From Diphasiastrum complanatum (taxonomy: Eukaryota > Streptophyta > Lycopodiopsida > Lycopodiales > Lycopodiaceae), in assembly GCA_029204225.1 (NCBI GenBank), contig CM055102.1:12259939-12323938 (forward strand): 64,000 nucleotides of DNA, read 5' to 3'. Both the position numbers and the translations under genes were made by a program. Under the pieces are notes generated by a model, which was not told the origin of the DNA, made no database searches, and worked only from the letters and a program-made list of their open reading frames with translations. Every line of letters starts with the position of its first letter. The stretch's first letter is position 1. Below, piece by piece: positions 11,437 to 20,669 of this stretch.

Positions 11437-12040
11437 AGCTACCTTCAAAGAAACAGGCTCCATTCTCCAGATTTTCTGATGAAATTTCCAGAATTTTTGC
11501 TTCTTTCTGGGAAACTAACCTACTTCAGTCATTTCCTCTAAATATCTGCCTTCTTCCTTTTCACTAGAATGAGCTCCCACCTTCGCTTGCTCATATTCCT
11601 TCTCAGGGCTTTCTACTGAGATCTCTGAAGCTACATGGTTTACACTTTCCCGGGAGAAAGCTTCCCTGGAAGCATTCTCTGATGAGCTATTTACTGTCAC
11701 TCCCTGATTGCAAATCCTGTTCGTTCTAGCTTGCACTCTTGATCCTCTTCTTCCTTCGGGTTAAGTGATACCTTTCCAGCTCAAAAAATTGGTAACTTTC
11801 CATGCTGCTGCAGATGAGCTTTGCTTCAACTTCTTTCCTTCCACTCCGAATGAGCTTAGCACCTCTACATCAAAATTTGAAACCTTTTCCTGCTTGAACC
11901 TTAATAATTGTCAGATAAGCTTGATAAATTTGTATAGGGTGGAAAAGCACTAACGCCTGCCACTTGAGATAAGCTTCTTCTGGGCTGTGATACTTGCAGT
12001 TCGTTTCCGCTTCAAAATCACTGGCTGCTTTTGGAATCAT
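11437..12040 (-). pseudogene. Unidentified coding-like relic, Glu/Ser/Lys-rich
   Basis: Successive minus-strand frames give protein-like text: near 12035 MIPKAASDFEAETNCKY followed by SPEEAYLKWQALVLF; then, one frame over, RFKQEKVSNFDVEVLSSFG and AAAWKVTNFLSWKG, a TAA near 11757, and 80 more codons in that frame rich in Ser and Glu (ENASREAFSRESVNH, SPEKEYEQAKVGAHSSEK) ending at 11515; then SQKEAKILEISSENLENG in another frame. The composition differs from the surrounding AT-rich DNA. I do not recognise the family. It could be a decayed host gene or part of a captured gene fragment. The tRNA lies 190 bases upstream of its 5' end. Confidence 0.3.
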
Positions 12041-12228
12041 GACTGTAATTCCTTTGTACCTTGTCTTATATGTCAGTTTTTTCGCTTAAAATCACGTCAG
12101 TCAAAAGTTTTCCTTGGATCTCAGTCCTTCTCAGAATCCACCTCCCAAAGAGGCAGAAATCGCTCGCGTCCTCGTCAGACCTTAAACTTTAAACTTATAC
12201 ATAAAGTCCTTATTGGCCATGCATGTAA

Positions 12229-12301
12229 GCGCCTGTAGCTCAGTGGATAGAGCGTCTGTTTCCTAAGCAGAAAGTCACAGGTTCGACCCCTGTCTGGCGC
12301 G
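12229..12301 (+). tRNA. tRNA-Arg (anticodon CCU)
   Basis: A 73-base cloverleaf: acceptor GCGCCTG pairs with CTGGCGC with one T-T mismatch at pair 6-67, a D arm with GCTC/GAGC, an anticodon stem TCTGT/GCAGA with loop TTCCTAA (anticodon CCT at 34-36), and a T arm ACAGG-TTCGACC-CCTGT, discriminator G. The internal promoter boxes are intact (A box TAGCTCAGTGG, B box GGTTCGACCCC). No 3' CCA is encoded and a TTTT run follows at 12305, fitting nuclear RNA polymerase III termination. There is no intron. It appears functional. Confidence 0.97.
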
Positions 12302-13190
12302 CACTTTTCCTTATTGTGCTTGATCCAATTGTTAGATGTTTGTAAATTTTTCTTCCCTTTCAAATTTCAGCCTGATTATACTAGTTATTATGTTTTATAA
12401 CTCCTTTTGACTAATTGTACAAGTCAAATTCTAGTGCATTTGATTGGTGAGCATATTTTATACCACCATTGACATTGGTAGTGGTAGTGCAGCAACCATC
12501 CATCTAATGGAGATGAGATATGACACCACCATCACTCTTGTGGCAGTGGTAGTGTCCCACAAATCTAAGGGCTGGATATGATAACATGATGGTGTAGAAT
12601 ATGCTACTCCCATCTCATGGCACATGCTATCTTAAATCATAAATTTAATTTATTTTGTTCATAAATCCATGCAGCTAAGGTGCCAAAACCACTTGCACCT
12701 CTTTTCAAACTAGTTATTTGGTTTTCTTTGCCAAGCATAGTTATTGAAGCTCCGTGATTTAAGAAAAAGTTTGCCTTGAGTTGTTGGCATTCTTGTATGT
12801 CACATAAACTTTTGTGATATAGTGCAAAGTGCTTCTCATGCCCATTAACTTAGCCGAGTTTGATAGAAGTGTTGATTTTGGCAATGGAGAACTTAGGTTC
12901 AGATTATGGCCTGCAAATGGATAATGGATGGACTTTTAGTATCTTACAAGCCCAAAGTTTGGCTATCCCTACCATGTGGCTATACACAAAGACTTTCAAT
13001 GACACTAGACAAAGTTGGCAATTGATGGTCTATTTTGTTGGCATTGCCTTGCAAAAGGCAATACTATGCAAAGTTGGTCAATGGGCTTTATGCAAGAGTC
13101 AACATTAAAGTCAAGGTTTTAAATCATAAAGGTATGCATGCACAACAAGCTTTGTCACATTGTTAAGGACTTTATTGCAAGAACCCGGTC
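12302..13190. other. No gene seen
   Basis: AT-rich sequence with no recognisable coding region; the open frame at 12860-13108 has no known motif. Confidence 0.4.
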
Positions 13191-13195
13191 CTGTA

Positions 13196-13372
13196 GATGC
13201 ATTAGTCTTCCGAAAAATTCGAGTCTCTCGAAAAAATTCGAGTCATCAGAAAAATTCGAGTCAATAGAAAAATTCGAGTCGTCCAAAAATTTGAGTCTTT
13301 CGAAAAAATCGAGTCTTCCTAATAATTTGAGTCTTTCAAAAAATTCGAGTCTTTACATCTATGCGTATGTGT
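13196..13372 (+). repeat. Minisatellite of ~18-bp units (AAAATTCGAGTC core)
   Basis: About nine imperfect copies of a unit built from GAAAAATTCGAGTC plus 3-5 variable bases. The same unit makes the larger array at 20074-20665. It is followed by a GTGTGTATGTGTGAGAATG stretch with short TG repeats. Confidence 0.8.
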
Positions 13373-13375
13373 GAG

Positions 13376-13920
13376 AATGTGTGTACGTACATGTATGTGT
13401 ATGTGTGAGAATGTACATACATTTCAGAAGACCATGTTCTGAATTTGAAAATTTTAATATGCGGTTTTATAATGACATGCAATGCAAACTTCCAAAAATT
13501 AGCCACTTTGAGCTATTTATGCGTACAAACATGTAAAGCCATTCTATATGTAGAATACATGTAAACCACATATTCACTATGAAAAATGTGTGAAAGATGC
13601 ATTAGTATGGGTACAACATTGAGTTGAGTGCAAGTTCCAACAGCCCGCTCGACGAAATCTACAAAAAGGAAACACAATGTTAGTATAAGCCTTATGTCAA
13701 ATCAAATACTGAACTCAAAATCCTAACTATATCCAAGAACCTCCTTCTACACAACCTTCTCCGTGTACAAAATTTGACACATTTTTATCTCCAAATCTTA
13801 ATCTAACTCCAACTCCAACTCTACGCTACATCCCAAATGCTAAGTCTACCTCCAATTTTAACTCTAATTGTACCTTGCATCTCGAAACCATAAACCATAA
13901 ACATCACTTCAAACTTACTA
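13376..13920. other. No gene seen
   Basis: Simple TG-rich start and then AT-rich sequence; possibly the 3' flank of the Helitron helicase relic, but no terminal hairpin was found here. Confidence 0.35.
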
Positions 13921-14125
13921 CTACAACACTTCTGAATACACGATGTTATGAGTGTACCTTGCCACTCCATCCACATCCATAAATTGATTGTCCTTGTCAG
14001 TAATCAGTACACAAAGACTTGCTGCATTTCGCACTCTCGATAGTGCAACATACAGCTGCCCATGACTAAACACAGGCTGAGGCAAATACAATCCAATTGT
14101 GTCCATAGTTTTTCCGGCAAGAGTG
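13921..14125 (-). pseudogene. Helitron helicase C-terminal fragment (PIF1-like)
   Basis: The 69-codon minus-strand frame contains GKTMDTIGLYLPQPVFSHG and QLYVALSRVRNAASLCVLI. V-F-S-H-G-Q-L-Y-V-A-L-S-R-V is the very conserved last motif of the Helitron PIF1-type helicase, normally preceded by N-K-S/A-Q-G-Q-T. Here the preceding residues read FTLAGKTMDT, so the sequence breaks at the point where N-K-S-Q-G-Q would be. Upstream is a plus-strand copia fragment. The fragment ends in a natural stop at 13921-13923. Function as helicase is lost. Confidence 0.85.
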
Positions 14126-14127
14126 AA

Positions 14128-14497
14128 CAACTAATTGCTGAAGTGAAGACAGACATCTCGAAACATTTCAAGATTGTGGATCTGGGAGAAGCCAGGTGTT
14201 ATCTAGGCTTACAAATTGAAAGGGACTATGAGGGAGGTAAGTTATACCTTCTCCAGTCCAGATACACCTAGAAGATCCTAGAGGATTTTAGGTTGCTGAA
14301 CTGCAAAGGAGTGAATACTCCAATGCTCGCAGGGACGGTGCTGACAAACGATGACTGTCTGAAGACTGAGGAAGAGAGAGAACAGATGTAGCTCACACCT
14401 TACAGGAAGTTGATATAATCACTGATGTACCTTGCAGACAACACACACACTGATATTGCTTATGCAGTATTCAGGATGAGCCATTTCTGCACGAATC
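14128..14497 (+). pseudogene. Copia RT C-terminal fragment (family C relative)
   Basis: The plus frame from 14128 reads KTDISKHFKIVDLGEARCYLG and EGGKLYLLQSRYT, then a TAG, then ILEDFRLLNCKGVNTPM, another stop, TPYRKLI, and MYLADNTHTDIAYAVFRM. This is the end of the copia RT and the connection to RNase H. It is a diverged relative of the block at 15000-15340, which has ISGIFEIADLEEAKIYLG and CKGVHTPM in the same order. It precedes, rather than follows, the RT N-terminus of the next block, so two separate elements were joined at about 14497. Confidence 0.8.
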
Positions 14498-15949
14498 CAT
14501 TGATGGAAGAAAACCAGTCAAATGCAAGTGGGTCTACAAGATCAAAATAGGTCCTAATGGAGAGAACATCATATACAAAGCAAGGATTTTCACAGAACTA
14601 TGGGATTGACTACACTAATACTTTCTCACTGGTAGTCAAACATACATTAATTCACTTGTTATTTGCGTATGCAATGGCTCATGATCTGAAAATCCATATT
14701 GTGGATGAGAAGACTGCTTTCTTGCACACAGAATTGGAAGAAGACTTATTCATGGACCAACCACTTGGTTTTGTAAGCCAAGAATATCCAGAATACGGAT
14801 GTCACATGACTAAAAGCATTTATGGTCTGAAACAAGCAGCAAGACAATGGTATAGAAAGAAGGACGAAGCACTACGTTCCTTAGGCTTCAGACCTCTATT
14901 TGTTGAATCAAATGTCTATATCAAACATGTCCAAAATGAAATAATCATTCTAGTTGTCTATGTTGATGACACATTTATCTTCTCAAAAAGAGATAAATTA
15001 ATTTCAAATGTCAAAAGAGACATTTCTGGAATATTTGAGATCGCTGACCTAGAAGAAGCTAAAATCTATCTAGGCTTGCAAATCCAAAGAGACTTTGAAG
15101 GTGACAAGTTGTATCTTCACCAACAAAAGTACACTCAAAAGATCATTGAAGACTTCAACATGCTCGAATGCAAAGGTGTGCATACTCCCATGATACTTGG
15201 AACAATAGTCAACAAGGCAGATTGTCCGCAGACTCTCGAGGAAGAGAAGCGAATGGCCAAAACACCCTATCGTAGGCTGATTGGATCATTGTTATATCTT
15301 GCAGACAACACCAGACTTGATATAGCATTTGCAATATACAGACTGAGGCAATTTAATTAGAACCCAGAACCGTTGCATTGGAAGTTGGCGAAAAAAGTAC
15401 TACAATACCTCCAGGAAACAAAAGACTATGGACTGTGTTATTCGAAGGAAGCTGGATTTCATATCGAATCTTACAGTGACGCAAGTTGGGCATCCATGAA
15501 AGATGATAGCAAAAGTATTTCAGGAGGTTGTACTCTAGTATCTGGCGCAGCCATACTCTGGATAAGCAAGAAGCAAACAACAGTAGCTCAATCTTCCTAT
15601 GAAGCAAAATATGTAATAGTAGCCAAAAAAGATGGCAAATGAGCTGATCTGGATCAAACAGATGTCGGAAGGATTTGATGAATCTATTTTTGAATCTTAT
15701 ATTTTGTTAATGGATAACACTTCAGCAATCTATCTTATAAAAGCTCATGTATTTCACTCGAAAACGAAGCATATAGCTATCAAGTGTCATGTAATTTGGG
15801 ACTTAGTCGAAAAGAAGATACTGAAGACAACATTCATACCCACAGAGGAAATGACAGCTGATATCTTTACAAAGCCACTCAGTAAAGCTTTGTTCGAGAA
15901 GTAGCGAAGAAGATTGGAGTTAATCCAACTGCCCACTTTGAGAGAGAGC
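14498..15949 (+). pseudogene. Family C copia RT-RNase H block
   Basis: Starting with DGRKPVKCKWVYKIK, then a frame change within a small deletion after YKAR, the main frame (14557-15358) carries the RT palm: FSQNYGIDYTNTFSLVVKHT, YGLKQAARQWY, and the catalytic VVYVDDTFIFSK. An isolated TAG at 15358-15360 is followed in the same frame by RNase H (SYSDASWASMKDDSKSISGG, ILWISKKQTTVAQSSYEAKY). A frame change at 15640 leads to HSKTKHIAIKCHVI and ADIFTKPLSKALF. The order RT then RNase H is the copia end of pol. It stops at a TAG at 15901 just before a purine tract and the LTR. Only a few lesions separate it from an open frame. Confidence 0.88.
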
Positions 15950-16210
15950 TGTAGAACACCTGATCAGACCGATCTTGATTCTACTAACAAAGTGCACAGT
16001 TTATTTGACAAAGGATGAGAAACGAACACAAACTCAAAACATTTCTATTCGTGATCAACCTCGAAGGATTCGCGAAATTTTATCTTGCTTAAAACTCGAA
16101 AGATTCGCGAAGTATTCGCGAATTTTTGTAGAAGCTCGTGGTTTTTTGTTAAATCTTGAAAGATTCGCGAGCAGAATCTTGTCACAAAATATTCTGTTTC
16201 TTGTCACAAA
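15950..16210 (+). repeat. Family C 3' LTR, 3'-truncated
   Basis: It begins TGTAGAACACCTGATCAG right after GAGAGAGAGC (polypurine tract, ~15940-15949). The same start is found in reverse at 55625 and, mutated, at 43825. Several ATTCGCGAA motifs lie at 16068-16165. Similarity to the full LTRs stops at around 16200 and no LTR end is visible. Confidence 0.75.
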
Positions 16211-16960
16211 ACTACCCAAATCGAAGCGGAACATGAAAACTGATATCGCTTCCAGGCATGAACCTTTATATGAAGTTGATGCTCTTACATACTCAGTGAC
16301 AGAACATTCCTAGAAATAATCAAAGAAAGAACTCTCACCTCTCAAGCTTGCGATCCTTGCCAAAGAAACTATGATCCTGGGATAGTTTCTTGCTAGGACT
16401 ATCTACTTCAGATTGAATGAATGATTGCCCAAATTTCTCATCTCCAAAACTCAAATCATAGGTGTGGGAATAAATTCTCTATGCTTTAAGGCCATTCTCA
16501 AAGGTGTTATAGGATATCTAAGGTACTCTAAAACTTAAATCATAGGTGTGAGCATAAGTTCTCTATGCTTCAAGACCATTTATCAAACATGTTATAGGGG
16601 TTGTCAGTAGAGGACTACAAAATATTCCCAAGTTTTGAGGGATTAGAGGCCTCTAAACAATGAGAAAATATATATCCAACTTCCTCAGATTTGAAAATAA
16701 AAAATTTATTTCAACCAAAAAGAACAACGCCTCTCCTTGGTGTGCATGAAACTTAAGAGTACTTGAATCCTATATTTCGAGAACTTTATAGCCTTAAATC
16801 CTATATAGCCTTGAATCCTAAGAGTACTTGAATCCTATATAGCCTTGAATGAATACATATTAAAACTCTTCTGAAGTAGCTTCAATTTCTAGCTACAAAT
16901 AAAACAAAAAATCAAATGTTAGTTCAATTTAGCACTGTCAAAAATTGAAGCCTCCTTAAT
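16211..16960. repeat. Short tandem duplication in non-coding DNA
   Basis: A ~67-base segment with ATCATAGGTGTG and TCTCTATGCTT at 16451-16512 recurs at 16535-16598, offset by 84 bases. The rest shows no gene. Confidence 0.55.
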
Positions 16961-16967
16961 CAACGTT

Positions 16968-17330
16968 GCTGATAAGTTCCCAAAAGTACCTAGACACAAT
17001 TGGTTCTCAAAAATAATTCATAAGTGGTTTTGCAACCTCCTCAAAGCAGCCGGCTGATAAGTTCCCAAAAGTACCTAGACACAATTGGTTCTCAAAAATA
17101 ATTCTAAGTGGTTTTGCAACCTCCTCAAAGCAGCCGGCTAGTTTCAATCCTGTGAGTAACGCTTTTGGACCTTTGGCAACACGCTTTCCAGTGAGAACAC
17201 CTAAACATTGACAAAATAAAAGGTTAAAAAAAACCTTCAATCTCACCAAAAGTAATGCTTCTTAACAAAATGTCATGCTTCTTAACAAAAAGGATTACTC
17301 ACTTAGAAGCAACCCTGTGTAGTTGGCACA
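16968..17330 (-). pseudogene. Exon-like relic with 84-bp tandem duplication
   Basis: A minus-strand frame starting after a TTTAG splice-acceptor-like site near 17200 reads GVLTGKRVAKGPKALLTG, then LKLAGCFEEVAKPL. The segment AGCFEEVAKPL...FENQLCLGTFGNLS is present twice because bases 16968-17051 and 17052-17133 are tandem copies. A second possible exon upstream (17286-17340, GGASTSRLQVYCANYTG) ends at a GTGAGTAAT donor, with about 100 bases between. The text looks coding, but I do not recognise the family, and it lies only ~90 bases from the opposite-strand TraB-like start. It could equally be antisense leader. Confidence 0.3.
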
Positions 17331-17420
17331 ATATACTTGAAGCCTTGAGGTAGAAGCTCCACCCGGTTGTATGTTATTTGAACTTACATGGTGTCCTCCT
17401 CCTTATGTATCTCCTTCCCC

Positions 17421-19325
17421 ATGGCGGCCTCCTCTTCTTCCTCCTCTCCCTCTTCTTGGATCGTTACTTTGTTTCGATTGCTATGGCCTGAGTCTCAGCC
17501 TGAGGCGGATGATCTGTTGCGATCCAGAAAGCTGTTGGAGCCCTTGCAGCCTTCGCCTGCCACGAAACGTTTTGTGGTGGCTCTGTCTCTTCCTGATCAT
17601 CCCGCCCGAGTTGTGTACCTTCTGACTGTTCATTATCTGTCTGAGAGATCTGCTGCTGATGTTGCGAGCTTGGTGAAGTTCGTCATTCCGTTGTAGTGCA
17701 GATTGATCCTAATAATTTGTGATTTTCGAAAGTAGAACATCAGATTCTTGAAAATCCTAGGTATACTGCTGTTCCCACGTCTCCTGTCCATGTTGTTGGG
17801 CAATGTTTTTTGGAGCACAGAGATCCGAGATCCTATGAGAGTGTTGTGGGAGCTCATGTTTTGCGGATTATATTTGGAACAAATTTTTTTATCATGTTTT
17901 TGCTGCTAAGCAAGTAGCTGCAGACACGGGGTCTCCTTTCACCTATCTTGTAGCCCCGCGCCAATTTAGTTTGATCCTGATGTTGATCAAGACATTGGTT
18001 CTACTGGGAATTATCCAGAAGCTGCCACTGTAGCAAATGCAATAAAAAGTTTCACAGATTTCTCTCAAAAGAATGTCTTTTTTGTTTGTGAATCGAATGC
18101 TGATTAATCGCCTTGTGTGTATTATCAAATGAGTCATGGATTTCTTCCAAGAAGACGACAGACTTACTTCCTGATGGCTTATCTTTGATCAAGCCTAGTC
18201 TACCAATGTTTCAGATTGAAGCTATTCTGTTTCACTTCATCGTAGCCAGTTGATCCATAGCCACACATGCCAAACTCACATTTTCTATTTTCAGGACAGC
18301 CTGTTTCATAGCTACCACAGTGATACCTATCGTTCAATAAATCTGTACATTCACCATAGCAGCATGTTAAAGTTCCATAGTTGCACGAACTTCCACATCC
18401 ACCGCAATGGTTCTTGCCGCCGTAGGTGTCCTGGCAGAAAGTATTCCAGCAACATGTTGTCCCACCTCCGGGATTCTTCGAAGGATCAAGAAAAACGCTG
18501 GCATTCTTGAAGCACCACACATAATGCCACTTGCTTTCTGCAATGTAATTTACCTTCACAATATTTGAATGTGCTCCCAACTCCAACGTGTTTCTAGCAA
18601 CGGCACAGTCTACTCTTTCTACGAAAGCTGATAGGTAGAGTATGAGAAAGCTGATTTCAAGCTCAATCAATCCACAAAAACGCTTCATTATATGACTTGT
18701 ATCTAAAATTCTATGCCAAAGTACTGCGCTCATAGTCTACAGGAAATATGACCTGAAGCCTGGCTCCATCTATTGCATTGCTATGGAATACATTGTCGAG
18801 AGATCAAGAACAAAATTCTTTGCATGTCAGAAATGCTTCAAAAATGGGGTATTGTTTGTCCCTCATACGCTCTTCCTTTCTACTCCTTGCTTCCTGTTTT
18901 GGAAGAGGGTTTGTTCAGTATACTTGGCCTAGGCAGTCTTCTCAGTTCTGTTCAAAAAGTTCTTTTGTATGTGCAAAATGGAATACAGATAGATGAGCAA
19001 AAGCTTGCTCAAGCCAGCATGTTCCGAGTTGGAATGGAGGCAATTCGTTGGCAACTAAATGCTAGAGCTCCTAACCCTAATTCATTTCCTCCTCCTCCTT
19101 CACAGTCTGCGAGTTTTGATCAGTTATCTTATGAGGATAAGTGCCATGTTGTTCTTGCCCAAGCTATATAGAGCCAAGCTAGAAACGGCCAAAAAAACAA
19201 TGGTGGCCATTTTGGAAGTTGGGAGCATCGAAGGCATTCGGAAACACTGGAGCACCCTTGTTTCTTCAAAGCTGCCCGCTTTGACCGAAGGATGCTTTAA
19301 CACATTGCTATTGATTCTATAGCAG
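17421..19325 (+). pseudogene. TraB-domain-like host gene relic
   Basis: From ATG 17421 the frame reads MAASSSSSSPSSWIVTLF, then PATKRFVVALSLPDHPARVVY and LSERSAADVASLVKFVIP. After a frame change come VVQIDP, ENPRYTAVPTSPVHVVGQC and VVGAHVLRIIFGTN. Beyond an 800-base gap, 18960-19325 gives MFRVGMEAIRWQLN, SYEDKCHVVLAQA and, one frame over, KTMVAILEVGSIEGIRKHW. The order and wording resemble plant TraB/PrgY-homology proteins, where a short conserved L-S-E-x-S motif is followed later by F-R-V-G-x-E-A-x-R and V-A-I-V-D-x-x-S-L-x-G-I-R-K-H-W. I infer the family from memory of these motifs. Stops and frame changes indicate a pseudogene. A STIG1-like gene lies antisense in the gap. Confidence 0.5.
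18200..18688 (-). CDS. STIG1-like secreted cysteine-rich protein
   Basis: A 162-codon single-exon frame from ATG 18686-18688 to a stop at 18200. Residues 1-28 form a signal peptide with a hydrophobic core (EISFLILYLSAFV). After a linker, residues ~75-150 hold the STIG1 cysteine array: TTCCWNTFCQDTYGGKNHCG, GCGSSCNYGTLTCCYGEC and NDRYHCGSYETGCPENRKC. Family members have C-G-x-C in the second repeat; here the Cys is Tyr (HCGSYETGC). STIG1/GRI proteins are small apoplastic proteins of reproductive tissue and stress signalling in seed plants. An upstream start 15 codons earlier is possible, but the signal peptide favours this one. Length suits the family. It is intact and antisense to the TraB-like relic. 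Confidence 0.85.
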   Translation of the reverse strand: MKRFCGLIELEISFLILYLSAFVERVDCAVARNTLELGAHSNIVKVNYIAESKWHYVWCFKNASVFLDPSKNPGGGTTCCWNTFCQDTYGGKNHCGGCGSSCNYGTLTCCYGECTDLLNDRYHCGSYETGCPENRKCEFGMCGYGSTGYDEVKQNSFNLKHW

Positions 19326-19672
19326 ACTTCTAATGTTAATGGATCGCTGATTTTAGAGGCAGTCTAGAGCGCATTTTTTCTGCCAATCAATCGCATTCTT
19401 ATAGTAGGTTTTGCACTTATGTGGCAGTAAACAGATGCATGTTTTTTTTGACAAACATCAGTTGCCCATCTACACAGATATCAACCGCATTGTTAGTTGG
19501 AAAAAAATCATAGTTGGCTACCAATAACGTCACTGATATCAGAGGCATTTATGTAACAGCAAATACTCACATGTCTGTGAAAAATATACACTGATTCCAG
19601 AACCTGTCTGCAGTGCATCTTTGAGGCCATCCATCGTTGATTTCTGAGGCACAAGATCTCTGTTGATTTTTG

Positions 19673-19676
<4 letters not shown>
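19326..19676. other. No gene seen
   Basis: Follows the TraB-like relic; probably its 3' flank. No open frame with known motifs. Confidence 0.35.

Positions 19677-19720
<44 letters not shown>
19677..19720. repeat. (AG)n microsatellite, 44 bp
   Basis: Uninterrupted AG repeat. A (TG)n tract (about 19749-19773) and a poly-A run (19778-19796) follow within 80 bases. Confidence 0.98.
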
Positions 19721-19721
<1 letters not shown>

Positions 19722-19969
19722 ACGCTGGGGTAAATAAAATTTGAAATCTGTGTGTATGTGTGTGTGTGTGTGTTCTGTAAAAAAAAAAAAAAAAAAGACT
19801 TGCATGTATTATTTTTTTCACCATTTTTTTCAAAAATATTTTTTAGCTTTTTTTTTGAAAAATGGGTAACATTTTTTGTGGACAAAGCGTGACATTTTTT
19901 GCGGCACAGGGTTAATTTTTTTATGACAAACTTTACACACTCTCTCTAATAAATAAATATATATATATA

Positions 19970-19999
19970 CTAGTAAAGAGTGCCCGTCATTGACGGGCA
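19970..19999 (-). mobile_element. Helitron 3' terminus (hairpin + CTAG|T)
   Basis: Read on the minus strand: a perfect 9-bp stem hairpin with one-base loop (TGCCCGTCA-A-TGACGGGCA, 19981-19999), then CTCTTTA, then CTAG at 19973-19970, followed by T at 19969. Helitron 3' ends have a GC-rich hairpin 10-12 bases before CTRR and insert between A and T. The element body would extend to higher coordinates and include the minisatellite at 20074-20665. A 5' TC end was not located. Confidence 0.72.
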
Positions 20000-20073
20000 A
20001 TGGAGGCTGATTTAGGTGGCGGCCGATGATTTGAATGATGGCCGATCTCGCACATCTCGCATCTCGAATATCT

Positions 20074-20665
20074 AACATTTGAGTCTTTGAAAAAAATTTG
20101 AGTCTTTGAAAAATTCGAGTCCTTGAAAAAATTTGAGCCTTCGAAAAAATTCGAGTTTTCGGAAAAATTCTAGTCTTCTTTGAAAAAAAAAAATCGAGTC
20201 TTTTGAAAACATTGAGTCTTTGGAAAAATTCAAGTCTTTTGAAAAATTCGACTGCACAGTACAAAGGGTCCTTCGATCATTTGACAAATTTGAGTCTTTG
20301 AAAAAATTCGATCCAATTCAAGTCTTCGAAAAAATATGAGTCTTTCCAAAAATTTGAGTCTTTAAAAAATTCAAGTCATTGAAATAATTCAAGTCATTTA
20401 AAAAATTCAATCCTTTGGAAAAATTTGATCCATTGAAAAAATTTCATTCTTTTAAAAAATTTGAAGTCTTTGGAAAAATTCGAGTTATTGAAAAAATTCA
20501 ATCATTTGGAAAACTTTGAGTCTTTGCAAAAATTCGAGTCTTTGGAAAAATTTGAGTCATTTAAAATATTTGAGTCATTGAAAAAATTTGATCCATTGGA
20601 AAAATTCGAGTCTTTTGAAAAAAATTCGAGTCTCAAAAAATTTGAATCTTTTCTAAAATTCGAGT
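20074..20665 (+). repeat. 18-bp minisatellite array (TTYGAGTCNTTNGAAAAA)
   Basis: Roughly thirty imperfect units of about 18 bases. Units of exactly 18 make a hexapeptide-periodic frame (FESLEK-like) on the plus strand at 20461-20703 and an equally repetitive minus frame at 19830-20287, so neither is a real gene. The array abuts a gypsy fragment. The same unit is at 13196-13372. Confidence 0.9.
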
Positions 20666-20669
20666 CCAG

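Noticed and set aside
12175-12363. 62-codon minus frame with APDRGRTCDFLLRKQ
   Set aside because: It is the reverse reading of the tRNA-Arg gene, a well-known false protein in databases.
19508-19885. Minus frames with Ser-Leu and His-Thr repeats
   Set aside because: They come from AG, TG and poly-A tracts.
13196-20665. CRISPR-like array of short regular repeats
   Set aside because: Units are contiguous and degenerate with 3-5 variable bases and no unique spacers, so it is a minisatellite in a plant genome.
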